A program made the position numbers and the translations under genes. Below, one piece after another: positions 24,139 through 32,255 of a stretch of DNA of 41,922 bases. This stretch comes from Paenibacillus sp. 598K (lineage in GTDB: Bacteria; Bacillota; Bacilli; Paenibacillales; Paenibacillaceae). The first letter of the stretch is position 1; each line of letters begins with the position of its first letter. The DNA is taken from positions 39,307-81,228 of the forward strand of contig NZ_BFBX01000049.1 of the NCBI RefSeq assembly GCF_003851045.1, read 5' to 3'. The notes beneath the pieces were generated by a model. That model saw only the letters and a program-made list of their open reading frames with translations, had not been told where the DNA came from and made no database searches.

Positions 24139-24178
24139 CTAACGCTTGAGAGCTAACAGAGCTCCTCACAAGCGTTAG
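24139..24178. repeat. Nested inverted repeat between the two paralogues
   Basis: CTAACGCTTG (24139-24148) and CAAGCGTTAG (24169-24178) are a perfect 10-bp inverted repeat. Inside it GAGCT (24150-24154) pairs with AGCTC (24160-24164) across AACAG. There is no T-run on either side. It begins about 24 bases after the stop of paralogue B and could be an RNA processing or stability element. Confidence 0.5.
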
Positions 24179-24201
24179 TACCGTCCCAATATTTTCTGTA
24201 T

Positions 24202-24711
24202 TTATTCACTACTACTTCTCATAATAGCCAACATAGTCTGGTGTATAGCCGCCGCCTGCTCCAACGTATCGACACCAGATGCAGCGAAATACGATTCTTC
24301 ATTTGCGATCAGCTGCATATTTACTTGCGAGAATGAATCATCAAACCAGACAAGTACTGGGCTGATGGGGTCTTCACGAAATTCAGCTTTGCGCTCATAG
24401 GTCGCTATGCCAAAGTGCATTTCATCAGAGCTCCATGAAACATAAAGGTCCATCATGTTATTCTCTTCCGTGTAAGGCCAATCAGCTACCGTAATCTGTC
24501 CCTCAAACCTTTTCTTTCGAAACCACTGTTGATAATACTTTCCATGAACCGAAATGGATGTGATTACAGCCGATGCTTTATCATCCAACGGATACGCGAT
24601 TGCCGAATGCGTGACCTCGATATCAGTGGGCGAGTAGGACTGAATAAAAATCATAACCATTACAACTACTACGCAATACACCAGCATGATATGCAATCGG
24701 CGTTTTCTCAC
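24202..24711 (-). CDS. Small membrane-anchored protein, paralogue B
   Basis: Protein of 169 residues with an N-terminal anchor (residues 8-26, IMLVYCVVVVMVMIFIQSY) and an extracytoplasmic domain homologous to paralogue A at 23547-24050. Translation starts at GTG 24711 behind AGGGGGGAG. Shared landmarks are DIEVTHSAIAYPLDDKASAV, a WFRKKRFEGQITV block and a closing TLEQAAAIHQT helix. The overall identity looks low, so the duplication is old. No cysteines or catalytic signature are conserved between the two. Both genes are more AT-rich than their neighbours. Confidence 0.68.
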   Translation of the reverse strand: MRKRRLHIMLVYCVVVVMVMIFIQSYSPTDIEVTHSAIAYPLDDKASAVITSISVHGKYYQQWFRKKRFEGQITVADWPYTEENNMMDLYVSWSSDEMHFGIATYERKAEFREDPISPVLVWFDDSFSQVNMQLIANEESYFAASGVDTLEQAAAIHQTMLAIMRSSSE

Positions 24712-24735
24712 AGACTCCCCCCTCTACACAAATAA

Positions 24736-24761
24736 CGACGCCCACTACAAGGTAGGCGCCG
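24736..24761 (-). terminator. Weak terminator candidate after rlmN
   Basis: CTAC (24745-24748) and GTAG (24752-24755) form a stem extended imperfectly by GC pairs on both sides. On the minus strand it is followed by TCGTTATTTGTG, a poor T-tract. It lies about 20 bases after the rlmN stop. Confidence 0.3.
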
Positions 24762-24781
24762 CTCTGAATCTTGATGTGTGT

Positions 24782-25879
24782 CTATCCGCTGACTGTAGCA
24801 CCTCGCCGCTCGGAATCCCGGTCGGCCTTGACCTGCTTGCTGCGCAGCTGGCCGCATGCGGCATCGATGTCGGCGCCATGCTCCAGGCGGACGCTGACGC
24901 TGACCCGCTGCTTCTTCAGGACATCGAAGAACTGCCGCACTGATGCCTGCTCCGGGCGCTGGTACTGCCCGTGCTCGTCGACCGGATTGTACGGAATGAG
25001 ATTGACGTTGACGAGTGGCCGCCGATCGCCGATCAGCTCGGCGAGCTCCAGCGCCTGCGCTTCGCCATCGTTGATCCCCTTGAGCAGGATGTACTCCAGC
25101 GTCAGGCGCCGGTTGGTCCGCTCCAGGTAGTAGTCGATGGCGTCCATCAGCTTCTCAATCGGGATGGCTCGGTTAATCTTCATGATGCGCGTCCGCAGCT
25201 CATTGTTCGGCGCATGCAGCGAGATCGCCAGATTCACCTGAAGGTCGCTGTCAGCGAACTCTCGAATCTTATCCGCTAATCCACTGGTGGAGACAGTGAT
25301 GTGCCGGGCACCGATGGCCAGACCTTTGTGATCCTTGATCGTGCGCAGGAAATCGCTCATATGCTCGTAGTTGTCGAACGGCTCGCCAATCCCCATGACG
25401 ACGAGGTGAGTGACCCGTTCGTCCTTGCCTGCTGCATCCAGATAGAGCTGCACCTTGACGACCTGCTCCGTAATCTCGCCTGCCGTCAGGTCCCGGCTCT
25501 TGGGCAGCAGCCCGCTCGCGCAAAAGCTGCAGCCAATATTGCAGCCGACCTGCGTTGTCACGCATACCGACAGGCCGAACTTATGCCGCATCAGCACCGT
25601 CTCGATCAGATTGCCGTCCGACAAACGGAACAGGAACTTGACCGTGCCGTCCGCCGACTCCTGACGCGTATGTTCGTCCAGCGTCGAGATGACGAAGTGC
25701 TCGGCGAGCAGCGCCACGCAGTCCTTATGGACATCCGTCATGTCCTCGAATGCCGTATGCCGCTCTCTATACAATGCCTCCCATACCCGGGAGGCCCGAT
25801 ATGGCTTATGTCCGCGCTCGCCCAGCCATGCGCTCAGCCGGTCTTGCGTCAGTCCATAGATGGATGGTTTGTTCATCAT
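24782..25879 (-). CDS. rlmN: Dual-specificity 23S rRNA/tRNA adenine C2-methyltransferase RlmN
   Basis: Radical SAM methyltransferase of 365 residues that methylates C2 of A2503 in 23S rRNA and A37 in some tRNAs. The cluster motif is [11 protein letters not shown] (CX3CX2C), and [49 protein letters not shown] and VNLIPYNPV are all RlmN landmarks. The second catalytic cysteine is in [10 protein letters not shown]. The start is ATG 25879 with AGAGGA nine bases upstream; ATG 25876 is equally possible. The gene appears complete, with a short basic and acidic C-terminal tail. Sequence does not carry the Cfr-type changes that would suggest drug resistance. Confidence 0.95.
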   Translation of the reverse strand: MMNKPSIYGLTQDRLSAWLGERGHKPYRASRVWEALYRERHTAFEDMTDVHKDCVALLAEHFVISTLDEHTRQESADGTVKFLFRLSDGNLIETVLMRHKFGLSVCVTTQVGCNIGCSFCASGLLPKSRDLTAGEITEQVVKVQLYLDAAGKDERVTHLVVMGIGEPFDNYEHMSDFLRTIKDHKGLAIGARHITVSTSGLADKIREFADSDLQVNLAISLHAPNNELRTRIMKINRAIPIEKLMDAIDYYLERTNRRLTLEYILLKGINDGEAQALELAELIGDRRPLVNVNLIPYNPVDEHGQYQRPEQASVRQFFDVLKKQRVSVSVRLEHGADIDAACGQLRSKQVKADRDSERRGATVSG

Positions 25880-26017
25880 AAATCCTAGTCCTCTCTTCGG
25901 AACGGGGTGGTAGCTCCAGCGACCATAGCGCTGCCGCATCCCCGATGCATTCACGCCTATTGTCCCAAATTTCTGCTGCGAGCACAAGAGGAGGCCGCTA
26001 CCAGGCCGAACGAATGA

Positions 26018-27256
26018 TCAGCCAACGCCATCAGAGCGCTCAGGCTCGTAATCCACCTGCCGCATATCGCCGGAGGCTGCCGACGCCCCCAGCCCGTCCG
26101 CGAGCGCTTGCTCCCGGTCCTTGATATACTGTTGCTTGAGCTGGCTCACCTGCTGCAGACCGGCGTGGATCATCGCAAAAGCAAAAATCCAGGAGATAGC
26201 CGTAAGCAGCAGATAGCTGAGCGGGAACAGGGTAGCGCTAAAGCTGGAGTTCCAAGCCGCATGCAGCCCCACAACAATAATGAAGATCCGCAGAAAACGC
26301 GGGTCCTGCAGCATCGACCAGCTCCACGGCTTGCGGCCTTTGACCATACAGATCGCCGCGCCTGAAAGCGCCGCCCAGACGATATGGCCGCCCGGCGCCA
26401 GCAAGCCGCGCCAGAAGATCGTCGTGAACATCTCATTGAAGCTGCCCGCGCCCATCCGCAGCGCATAACCCGCCGACTCGAAGGCCGCGAAGCCGGTGCC
26501 GACCGCCGCGCCGACGAGCAGACCGTTCAGAATATAATGCTCCTGCGGGCGCTTGCGCAGACACCAGAGGACCGCCAGCACCTTGGCCGTCTCCTCGATG
26601 ACGCCAACGATGATCGCATGGATGCCCAGCCTGCCGACCGTCTCGAAGAACAGCAGCGCAATAACAAGCGACAGCATCCCTCCGATGAAGACGTAGTACA
26701 TGACCCGGTACAACGGGATATTTTGCGGCGCGTTGATCTCCCAGAAGAAGATCAGGAGCGAGATCGGCACGACGAAGGAGCCGACCATGATGAGCCCCGG
26801 CAGGAGATTCGCATTCTCAAAAAACATAAACCCGAGATAAAAACCGAGGAAGCCAATCATGGCGACGATAAATATCCGCATAAACAGCCATGGCTTGGGC
26901 CAGGTTTCGATCAACTGATCCATCGTCGGCGTCGTCGTCGAGGTGCCAACGATGAACAGACGCTCGGCATCGGTCTCCGAATGACGCTTGAACGTATCCG
27001 AGAAAATATCCTTCAGCTTGATCTCCACTCGCTCCTCGAACCCCGCCACCCGATGCAGCCGATCGGCGAAATCCTGCAGCATGCCGCCGCTCGAGGGCGA
27101 GCGCGACGAGTCGCCGCCTGCGCCATTCTCCGACCTGGGCCGCGAATCGACGGTCTCCGAGGCAGCCGCCGCTTCCGCCGGCATCAGCTTGCTGCCGCAG
27201 CCCCCGCAGAACCGGGCATCCCGTTCGACCTCATACCCGCATGACGGACAATACAT
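26018..27256 (-). CDS. PrsW family intramembrane metalloprotease with N-terminal zinc ribbon
   Basis: 412 residues. The N-terminus is a zinc ribbon (CPSCGYEVERDARFCGGCG, residues 3-21), then a Ser/Gly/Glu-rich linker and a soluble region to about residue 120, then seven to eight membrane segments. PrsW active-site motifs are visible: GVIEETAKVLAVLW, GFAAFESAGYA, APGGHIVWAALSG and GLHAAWNSS, supplying the conserved Glu-Glu and His residues. PrsW in B. subtilis makes the site-1 cut in anti-sigma factor RsiW. The extra zinc ribbon and linker are absent from that protein, but occur in other Bacillales members. The C-terminal 40 residues are cytoplasmic and charged. Start ATG 27256 follows AGGGGTGG. 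No anti-sigma gene is adjacent. Confidence 0.88.
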   Translation of the reverse strand: MYCPSCGYEVERDARFCGGCGSKLMPAEAAAASETVDSRPRSENGAGGDSSRSPSSGGMLQDFADRLHRVAGFEERVEIKLKDIFSDTFKRHSETDAERLFIVGTSTTTPTMDQLIETWPKPWLFMRIFIVAMIGFLGFYLGFMFFENANLLPGLIMVGSFVVPISLLIFFWEINAPQNIPLYRVMYYVFIGGMLSLVIALLFFETVGRLGIHAIIVGVIEETAKVLAVLWCLRKRPQEHYILNGLLVGAAVGTGFAAFESAGYALRMGAGSFNEMFTTIFWRGLLAPGGHIVWAALSGAAICMVKGRKPWSWSMLQDPRFLRIFIIVVGLHAAWNSSFSATLFPLSYLLLTAISWIFAFAMIHAGLQQVSQLKQQYIKDREQALADGLGASAASGDMRQVDYEPERSDGVG

Positions 27257-27398
27257 GACACCACCCCTTTAGAGAAAAATACAACGGGCGATACTTGAAA
27301 ACCTTTGCTCATCATACCACAATCTGCCTTCTCCTGGGCGGATAAGCCTTGCGCTACCCAAGAAAAGAGAGACCCCGCAACATCCAATGAACAGAAAG

Positions 27399-27426
27399 AG
27401 ACCCGCAAGCCAGAAGCTGCGGGTCT
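27399..27426 (-). terminator. Intrinsic terminator downstream of the SDR gene
   Basis: AGACCCGCA (27399-27407) and TGCGGGTCT (27418-27426) form a perfect 9-bp stem with a 10-base loop. On the minus strand it is followed by CTTTCTGTT. It is the last of three hairpins after the SDR stop. Confidence 0.7.
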
Positions 27427-27447
27427 AACAAGTATATATCATAAAGG

Positions 27448-27509
27448 GGGGTCGATATTTAGTATAGACCCCGTATCTTAAAGGAAGCTGAAAATTCAGT
27501 TGCAGCTTC
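27448..27509 (-). repeat. Two further hairpins downstream of the SDR gene
   Basis: GGGGTC (27448-27453) pairs with GACCCC (27467-27472), followed on the minus strand by CCTTT. GAAGCTG (27484-27490) pairs with CAGCTTC (27503-27509). GTTGCAGCTT also occurs twice as a direct repeat with 21-bp period (27499-27508, 27520-27529), the second copy running into the stop codon. Confidence 0.5.
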
Positions 27510-27527
27510 ATTACATTTCGTTGCAGC

Positions 27528-28313
27528 TTAATATTTGGCAGACTGGGCCCCGTCAATCGGGATGATAGCCCCCGTCAAAAACGGCGCTTCGCCGGAGAGC
27601 AGGTAAGCGACCAGGCTCGCCACCTCCTCCGGCTTGCCGAGCCGCTTGGCGGGATTGTCCTTGACGAATTCCTTGGCGGCCGATTGCCAATCTTGGGGAT
27701 TGATCTGCTTGAACGAGCCGATGACCATCTCGGTCAGGATCGCACCCGGGGCGATTGCATTAACGATGACGCCATGCTCGGCGTATTCGATCGCGGCGTC
27801 CTTGGTCATCCCGGCCACCGCATGCTTGCTCGCGCCATAAGCGATCTGGTTCATCACAGCTCGGATGCCGCCGACCGACGACGTATTGACGATCGAGCCG
27901 CTGCCCTGCTGCTTCATCACCGGCAGCACATGCTTCAGACCATAGAAGACGCCTTTGAGATTGATGTCGATCACCTTGTCGAACACCTGGCTGTCATAAT
28001 CCTCGGTGAGCGCCTGCTTGCCCTCGATGCCCGCATTGTTAAAAAAACCGTCGATCCGGCCGAATCGCTCCATCGTCTCGCTGACGTACCGCTGCACCGC
28101 ATTTTCGTCCGAGACATCGGCGGTCAGCAAGAGCATTTCTCCTGCTCCCCCTGCTTCTGCAAGCTGCTGCTTGGTCGCCTCCAGTCCCTCCATCTTGATA
28201 TCGACAAGCGACAGGTGCGCGCCCTCGCCTGTCAGGCGCAGCGCCGCCGCCTGACCCAGCCCGGAGCCCGCTCCGGTGATGACGATAATCTTGTCCTTGA
28301 ATCTGCCAGCCAT
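27528..28313 (-). CDS. SDR family NAD(P)-dependent oxidoreductase (glucose 1-dehydrogenase/levodione-reductase-like)
   Basis: Classical short-chain dehydrogenase of 261 residues: TGAGSGLGQAAA cofactor motif, aspartate in LVDIKMEG (NAD-type), FFNNAGIEG, SIVNTSSVGG catalytic serine, and the YGASKHA tyrosine/lysine pair. The C-terminal AYLLSGEAPFLTGAIIPIDGAQSA is family-typical. GAGGAGGAGACTAGAGG precedes ATG 28313. It has its own transcription unit ending in a run of hairpins. It is not closely related to the SDR in the catabolic operon (12729-13511), so it is a separate enzyme; substrate is not predictable. Confidence 0.9.
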   Translation of the reverse strand: MAGRFKDKIIVITGAGSGLGQAAALRLTGEGAHLSLVDIKMEGLEATKQQLAEAGGAGEMLLLTADVSDENAVQRYVSETMERFGRIDGFFNNAGIEGKQALTEDYDSQVFDKVIDINLKGVFYGLKHVLPVMKQQGSGSIVNTSSVGGIRAVMNQIAYGASKHAVAGMTKDAAIEYAEHGVIVNAIAPGAILTEMVIGSFKQINPQDWQSAAKEFVKDNPAKRLGKPEEVASLVAYLLSGEAPFLTGAIIPIDGAQSAKY

Positions 28314-28631
28314 CCTCTAGTCTCCTCCTCTAGCGATCTTCCTTGTATTCCCTGGCTAGTATGGACTACGCGCCGAGCATTTATGAGAGACTGGTCAGCC
28401 AGGCAAGCTTAATCATCAGGCTGCCCTCAAAGCGGAGCCTACGGTCACGGGATCGTTACTCCGATGCGTTGGACGGCTATGGCCCCGGTGGGGCTGTCTG
28501 ACGTGATGCAGCATCGCCGATACTAGGCGGACATCTAACGTCATACCTCCTCGAAGCTGCGATTTGTCCTGCTCGCAGACAACCGAGTATAATAAGCTAC
28601 ATCTCACACCATACACAAGGAGCTGATCCAG
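28314..28631. other. Divergent promoter region between SDR and aldo/keto reductase
   Basis: This 318-base gap has no convincing coding frame. It holds a plus-strand promoter for the aldo/keto reductase: TTGTCC (28564-28569), an 18-bp spacer and TATAAT (28588-28593). The SDR promoter should also lie here, but I see only a CATACT box on the minus strand without a clear -35. Confidence 0.5.
28564..28593 (+). promoter_or_regulatory. Sigma-A-like promoter of the aldo/keto reductase gene
   Basis: TTGTCC and a perfect TATAAT are separated by 18 bp. The expected start point near 28600 leaves a leader of about 30 bases containing the AAGGAG ribosome binding site. Confidence 0.7.
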
Positions 28632-29603
28632 ATGTACTATCGCAGATTGGGCGGGAGCGGGCTGAAGCTCTCGGCGCTTGGCCTGGGGACCAACGCCTTC
28701 GGCAAGCGCGCCGACGCCAAGACGTCCCGACGCGTCATCGATACGGCGCTGGAGCACGGCGTCACCTTCCTCGACACCGCCAACATCTATGCCCGCACCG
28801 CCTCCGAGTCGATCCTCGGCGAGGCGCTGCGAGGCCGCCGCGACCATGTCGTGCTCGCTACCAAGGCCGGCCTGCCGACAGGAGACGGACCGTACGACCG
28901 CGGCTCCTCGCGCCATCATCTGATGCGCGAGCTCGAGGGCAGTCTGCAACGGCTGCAGACCGACTACATCGATCTGTACCAGATCCATACCTTCGATCCC
29001 GAGACGCCGCTGGAGGAGACGCTGCGAGCGCTCGAGGACATGGTCCGCTCCGGCAAGGTCCGCTACATCGGCGCGTCCAACTATGCCGCCTGGGAGCTGA
29101 TGAAGGCGCTCGGCATCAGCGAGCGGCTCGGCCTGCCCCGCTATGTATCGGTGCAGACGAGCTATTCGCTCGCCGACCGGACGCCGGAGCAGGAGCTGGT
29201 GCCGCTCTGCCTGGATCAGGGCGTCGGCATCATCCCTTACTTCCCGTTGGCCGGCGGCATCCTCAGCGGCAAGTACCTCTCTTCCGAGTCGATCCCGTCC
29301 GGCTCGCGGGCTGACACGGACCCCGGCTTCGGCCGTTTCCTGTCAGACGGCGCGCTGCAGCTCGGCCGCGAGGTTGCCGAGCTGGCTACCGAACGGGGCT
29401 GCTCGCCGAGCGCGCTGGCGCTGGCCTGGCTGATGCACCAGCCAGTCGTCGGCTCGGTGATCGTCGGCGCGACCCGTCCCGAGCAGCTGCTGGACAATCT
29501 CGCCAGTATCGAGCTGGAGCTCGACGATGAGCTGATCCTCGCGCTCGACGAGCTGAGCGAGCAGACACGCTACGGCCAACCGTTCGCGGTGTATCGGCTG
29601 TAG
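28632..29603 (+). CDS. Aldo/keto reductase
   Basis: NADPH-dependent oxidoreductase of 323 residues, TIM-barrel AKR fold. The catalytic tetrad is visible: Asp in TFLDTANIYA, Tyr in the same motif, Lys in VLATKAGL and His in YQIHTFD. LETLRALEDMVRSGKVRYIGASN and the C-terminal VIVGATRPEQLLDNL (cofactor binding) are typical of the AKR11/AKR12-like voltage-gated-channel-beta/YghZ group. ATG 28632 follows AAGGAG nine bases upstream. Codon use is very GC-rich, as in the native core. Substrates of this group are aldehydes and sugar-derived ketones, with no indication here. Confidence 0.93.
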   Translation: MYYRRLGGSGLKLSALGLGTNAFGKRADAKTSRRVIDTALEHGVTFLDTANIYARTASESILGEALRGRRDHVVLATKAGLPTGDGPYDRGSSRHHLMRELEGSLQRLQTDYIDLYQIHTFDPETPLEETLRALEDMVRSGKVRYIGASNYAAWELMKALGISERLGLPRYVSVQTSYSLADRTPEQELVPLCLDQGVGIIPYFPLAGGILSGKYLSSESIPSGSRADTDPGFGRFLSDGALQLGREVAELATERGCSPSALALAWLMHQPVVGSVIVGATRPEQLLDNLASIELELDDELILALDELSEQTRYGQPFAVYRL

Positions 29604-29618
29604 CCGGCCAATAGCAGA

Positions 29619-29654
29619 CAGGCGATGCCAGTGCGCAAGTCCCGACATCGCCTG
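29619..29654 (+). repeat. Inverted repeat after the aldo/keto reductase gene
   Basis: CAGGCGATG (29619-29627) and CATCGCCTG (29646-29654) form a perfect 9-bp stem with an 18-base loop, starting 16 bases after the stop codon. Only CTTGACG follows, so any terminator function would be weak or Rho-aided. Confidence 0.45.
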
Positions 29655-29726
29655 CTTGACGTAACAGTCCCGCCAAGGTGAACGACTACGACGTCCTTTG
29701 GCAGCGTAATACGTATCATTCCGAAG

Positions 29727-29787
29727 AAAAAAGCATGCGGATCGCCACCTGCCGCCCACTTGGGGGCGAATGGTTTGATCCGCATGC
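29727..29787 (-). terminator. Branched intrinsic terminator of the DUF1304 gene
   Basis: GCATGCGGATC (29733-29743) and GATCCGCATGC (29777-29787) form a perfect 11-bp stem that encloses a smaller CGCCC/GGGCG stem (29753-29757, 29764-29768). On the minus strand TTTTTT follows (complement of 29727-29732). Confidence 0.8.
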
Positions 29788-29899
29788 CTGTTGAGGTCTA
29801 CCCAATAACTCGAAAACCTTCTTAATCCTCTGCTCTTCTGCTCTTATGGGGCTACCTATCAAGGACCTGAGCCGTGTTCCCGCCTTGCAAGTCAGCAAG

Positions 29900-30274
29900 T
29901 CAACCGGCCAGCAGCACGACGATAAGCGCCACGATGGCGGGCAAGCCTTGCTTGATCAGTATCCCTTTGTTCGAGGTAACCGCCCCATAGGCCGCCGCGA
30001 CGATGACGCAGCCGAGGAAGAAGACCTGCAATTGGAAAGCATATGCCTCCGGGGCGATCAGCGCCCCCCAGATCAGACCCGCCGCCAGGAAGCCATTGTA
30101 CAACCCCTGATTGGCAAACAGCGTCTTCACCCGTCGATCGGACAGAAATTCCGGCGGCAGATTAAACGTCCGCTGAGCGGTCCGACTGCCTGAGGCGAAC
30201 ATCTCCAGTCCCATAATATACAGATGCTCCAGTGCGACGAGCAATGTCAATCCAAGCGCCAATACTTCCATCAT
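29900..30274 (-). CDS. DUF1304 family membrane protein
   Basis: Small integral membrane protein of 124 residues. Four hydrophobic segments are visible (residues 4-22, 58-75, 78-98 and 104-122) with the DUF1304 landmarks ALEHLYIMGLEMFAS near the N-terminus and LFANQGLYNGFLAAGLIWG in the middle. ATG 30274 lies five bases after AAGGAG; ATG 30271 would give eight. The family (YfjM-like proteins in firmicutes) has no assigned function. It shares an overlapping divergent promoter region with the acetyltransferase gene. Confidence 0.87.
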   Translation of the reverse strand: MMEVLALGLTLLVALEHLYIMGLEMFASGSRTAQRTFNLPPEFLSDRRVKTLFANQGLYNGFLAAGLIWGALIAPEAYAFQLQVFFLGCVIVAAAYGAVTSNKGILIKQGLPAIVALIVVLLAG

Positions 30275-30331
30275 CCCTGCTCCTTCTGGCGGGCCAGATC
30301 GGTCTGCCACAACCTCCCTGCGTCGCGCCTC

Positions 30332-30375
30332 TTCTCTATTGTCCCAGTATACCCTATAATCGAAGCTATTGGCAC
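30332..30375. promoter_or_regulatory. Overlapping divergent promoters of DUF1304 and GNAT genes
   Basis: Plus strand: TTCTCT (30332-30337), 17 bp, TATAAT (30355-30360). Minus strand: GTGCCA (30375-30370), 18 bp, TATACT (30351-30346). The two promoters overlap physically, so polymerase could use only one at a time. Confidence 0.55.
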
Positions 30376-30417
30376 GGGCCTGACCCGCGCACTTGGTATG
30401 ATGAAAGGATGGACCAC

Positions 30418-30858
30418 ATGCAAATCATACGTGTCACAACGCCTGCCCAACTCGAGGAGGCCTACCGGATCCGAATCGCGGTATTCGTAGAGGAGCAAGG
30501 CGTACCGCAGGAGGAGGAGCTGGATGCCTACGAAGACGAAGCCGAGCACCTGCTCGTTTACGCGGACGGCCAGCCGGTAGGCGCCGCCAGACTGCGGCAG
30601 GTCTCCGGGGTCGCCAAGCTGGAGCGCATCTGCCTGCTGCCAGCCTACCGCCAGTCCGGCTTCGGTCGTCAGATCATCGCCGAGCTCGAACAGATGGCGC
30701 TGGACAACGGATGGACCGAGGCCAAGCTGCACGCGCAGGAGCAGGCGCAGGGCTTTTACGCCAAGCTGGGCTACCATCCCGCCTCTGAGGTATTCATGGA
30801 GGAGGGTATCCCCCATCTGGTGATGAAGAAGACGCTACGGCCCCCATCTGCCGAATAA
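30418..30858 (+). CDS. GNAT family N-acetyltransferase
   Basis: Acetyltransferase of 146 residues of the YjcF/ElaA-like type. IRIAVFVEEQGVPQEEELDAYEDEAEHLLVY is the classic opening; the acetyl-CoA-binding loop is LERICLLPAYRQSGFGRQII (Q/R-x-x-G-x-G/A form), followed by LHAQEQAQGFYAKLGYHP. ATG 30418 is chosen because AAGGA lies eight bases upstream; ATG 30409 sits directly on the site. Family members acetylate small amines or protein N-termini; the acceptor is unknown. It stands alone on its strand. Confidence 0.9.
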   Translation: MQIIRVTTPAQLEEAYRIRIAVFVEEQGVPQEEELDAYEDEAEHLLVYADGQPVGAARLRQVSGVAKLERICLLPAYRQSGFGRQIIAELEQMALDNGWTEAKLHAQEQAQGFYAKLGYHPASEVFMEEGIPHLVMKKTLRPPSAE

Positions 30859-31012
30859 CTGAGGCTCGACTTGTTCGAAACGCCGAGAACGGCAGTCGGC
30901 GCTGCTGCGGTCCTGTGACCATATCTTCGGCGAGCTGATGCGCGACTACGCCAACATGCTGGAGACGCAACGCGCGGCGGCAGCTCTTACGGCTTAAGCC
31001 GGGCGGGACGTA

Positions 31013-32029
31013 TCAGCCTCTGACCAGTCGGACAGCCGTCTCCATCGCTTGAGCGACGCGGTCGCACCACTGATCGAAGTCAGGGTCCTCCTGCTGCAGC
31101 TCCGGGTGAGCCAGGATGTGGGCCACGGTCTCGCGCATCCCCTGATCGAGCCGCGTCGTCGCTACGAAGTCCGGCACCAGCCGCTTCAGCTTGGCGTTGT
31201 CGAAGACGACGGTGTTCGCCTTATCCCCGAGCAGCCCGCCCCGGAAGTCGTAATCGCTGCATGCATCGAGGAAGCTCGAGGACACGTGGATCGCTTCCAG
31301 CTCGACCCCGAGCGCATCCGCGATGATGCTGTAGATCTGATTCCAGGTGACGGACTCGTCCGAGGTGATGTTGACCGCTTCGCCGATCGCGTGGATGTTG
31401 CCCATCAATCCGATGAAGCCCTTGGCGAAGTCGCGGCTATGCGTCATCGTCCACAGCGAGGTGCCGTCGCCGTGGATGATGACCGGCTTGCCTGCCAGCA
31501 TCCGCTTCGCTACGGACCAGGAGCCGCGAGCGCCATGGACGCCCAGCGGGATCGAGCGCTCGTCATAGGTATGGCTTGGCCGCACGATCGTTACCGGGAA
31601 GCCCTGCTCGCGGTATTGGCGCATCAGATAGTCCTCGCATGCGATCTTGTTGCGCGAGTATTCCCAGTACGGATTGGACAATGGCGTACCCTCGGTGATT
31701 CGGTAGTCGCTGAGCGGCGTCTGGTAGGCGGACGCGGAGCTGATGAAGATAAACTGCTTGGTCTTATCTGCGAACAGCCGATAGTCCCGTTCCAGGTGCT
31801 CGGGCACAAAAGCGATAAAGTCCGCCACTACATCAAACTTCAGATCGGCGACCAGCTCGGCCACGCGCGCCTCGTCCTTAATATCGGCCTCCAGCACCCG
31901 CACCCCGTCCGGCAGTCCCTCCTTGCGATTGCCGCGATTCAACACATACAGCTCGCAGCCCTGCTCGGCCAGTTGACGTGTAATGGCGTTGCTGATCGTG
32001 CCTGTCCCTCCGATAAATAGCGCTTTCAT
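31013..32029 (-). CDS. NAD-dependent epimerase/dehydratase family protein
   Basis: Extended/atypical SDR of 338 residues. The cofactor motif is GGTGTISNAI (residues 8-17), followed by the Arg-Asn pair of LNRGN. ISSASAY and the YWEYSRNK tyrosine/lysine pair form the active site. The substrate half carries VRPSHTYDERSIP and the TMTHSRDFAKGFIGL segment typical of the CSP41/isoflavone-reductase-like branch. Substrate is unknown; nucleotide sugars are common in the superfamily. GGAGG lies eight or nine bases before the ATG. It is divergent from the methyltransferase gene. Confidence 0.88.
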   Translation of the reverse strand: MKALFIGGTGTISNAITRQLAEQGCELYVLNRGNRKEGLPDGVRVLEADIKDEARVAELVADLKFDVVADFIAFVPEHLERDYRLFADKTKQFIFISSASAYQTPLSDYRITEGTPLSNPYWEYSRNKIACEDYLMRQYREQGFPVTIVRPSHTYDERSIPLGVHGARGSWSVAKRMLAGKPVIIHGDGTSLWTMTHSRDFAKGFIGLMGNIHAIGEAVNITSDESVTWNQIYSIIADALGVELEAIHVSSSFLDACSDYDFRGGLLGDKANTVVFDNAKLKRLVPDFVATTRLDQGMRETVAHILAHPELQQEDPDFDQWCDRVAQAMETAVRLVRG

Positions 32030-32204
32030 CTTTAGCCACCTCCATAGGATTACAATGCCGATTGATTGCTCTGACTTCTGAACTTCACTCCTTCATTCTA
32101 CACCACTCCTACTGTTGGGGGAAATAAGAGCATGGAGAGAATATGGTCGCGTGAGGCTCGCCGTCTTATAGCCCAAAACTATAAATAATATTAGATCCAT
32201 ATAT

Positions 32205-32233
32205 TTCACATATAAGTCCTGCGTAGCTATACT
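32205..32233 (+). promoter_or_regulatory. Sigma-A-like promoter of the methyltransferase gene
   Basis: TTCACA (five of six matches) is separated by 17 bp from TATACT. The predicted start point near 32240 lies almost at the ribosome binding site AAAGGAGGGG, so the leader would be very short, about 15 bases. Confidence 0.65.
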
Positions 32234-32255
32234 GAGTTCAAAGGAGGGGAAGCAG

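Noticed and set aside
24139..24178. Insertion sequence or MITE ends
   Set aside because: The inverted repeat is only 40 bases long overall, with no target-site duplication or transposase nearby that I can see.
24782..25879. Cfr-type resistance methyltransferase
   Set aside because: The motifs and length are those of the housekeeping RlmN, and nothing in the context points to a resistance island.
31049..32020. 323-codon plus-strand frame antisense to the epimerase gene
   Set aside because: The minus-strand frame has clear SDR motifs; the antisense product has no known motif and no ribosome binding site was seen.
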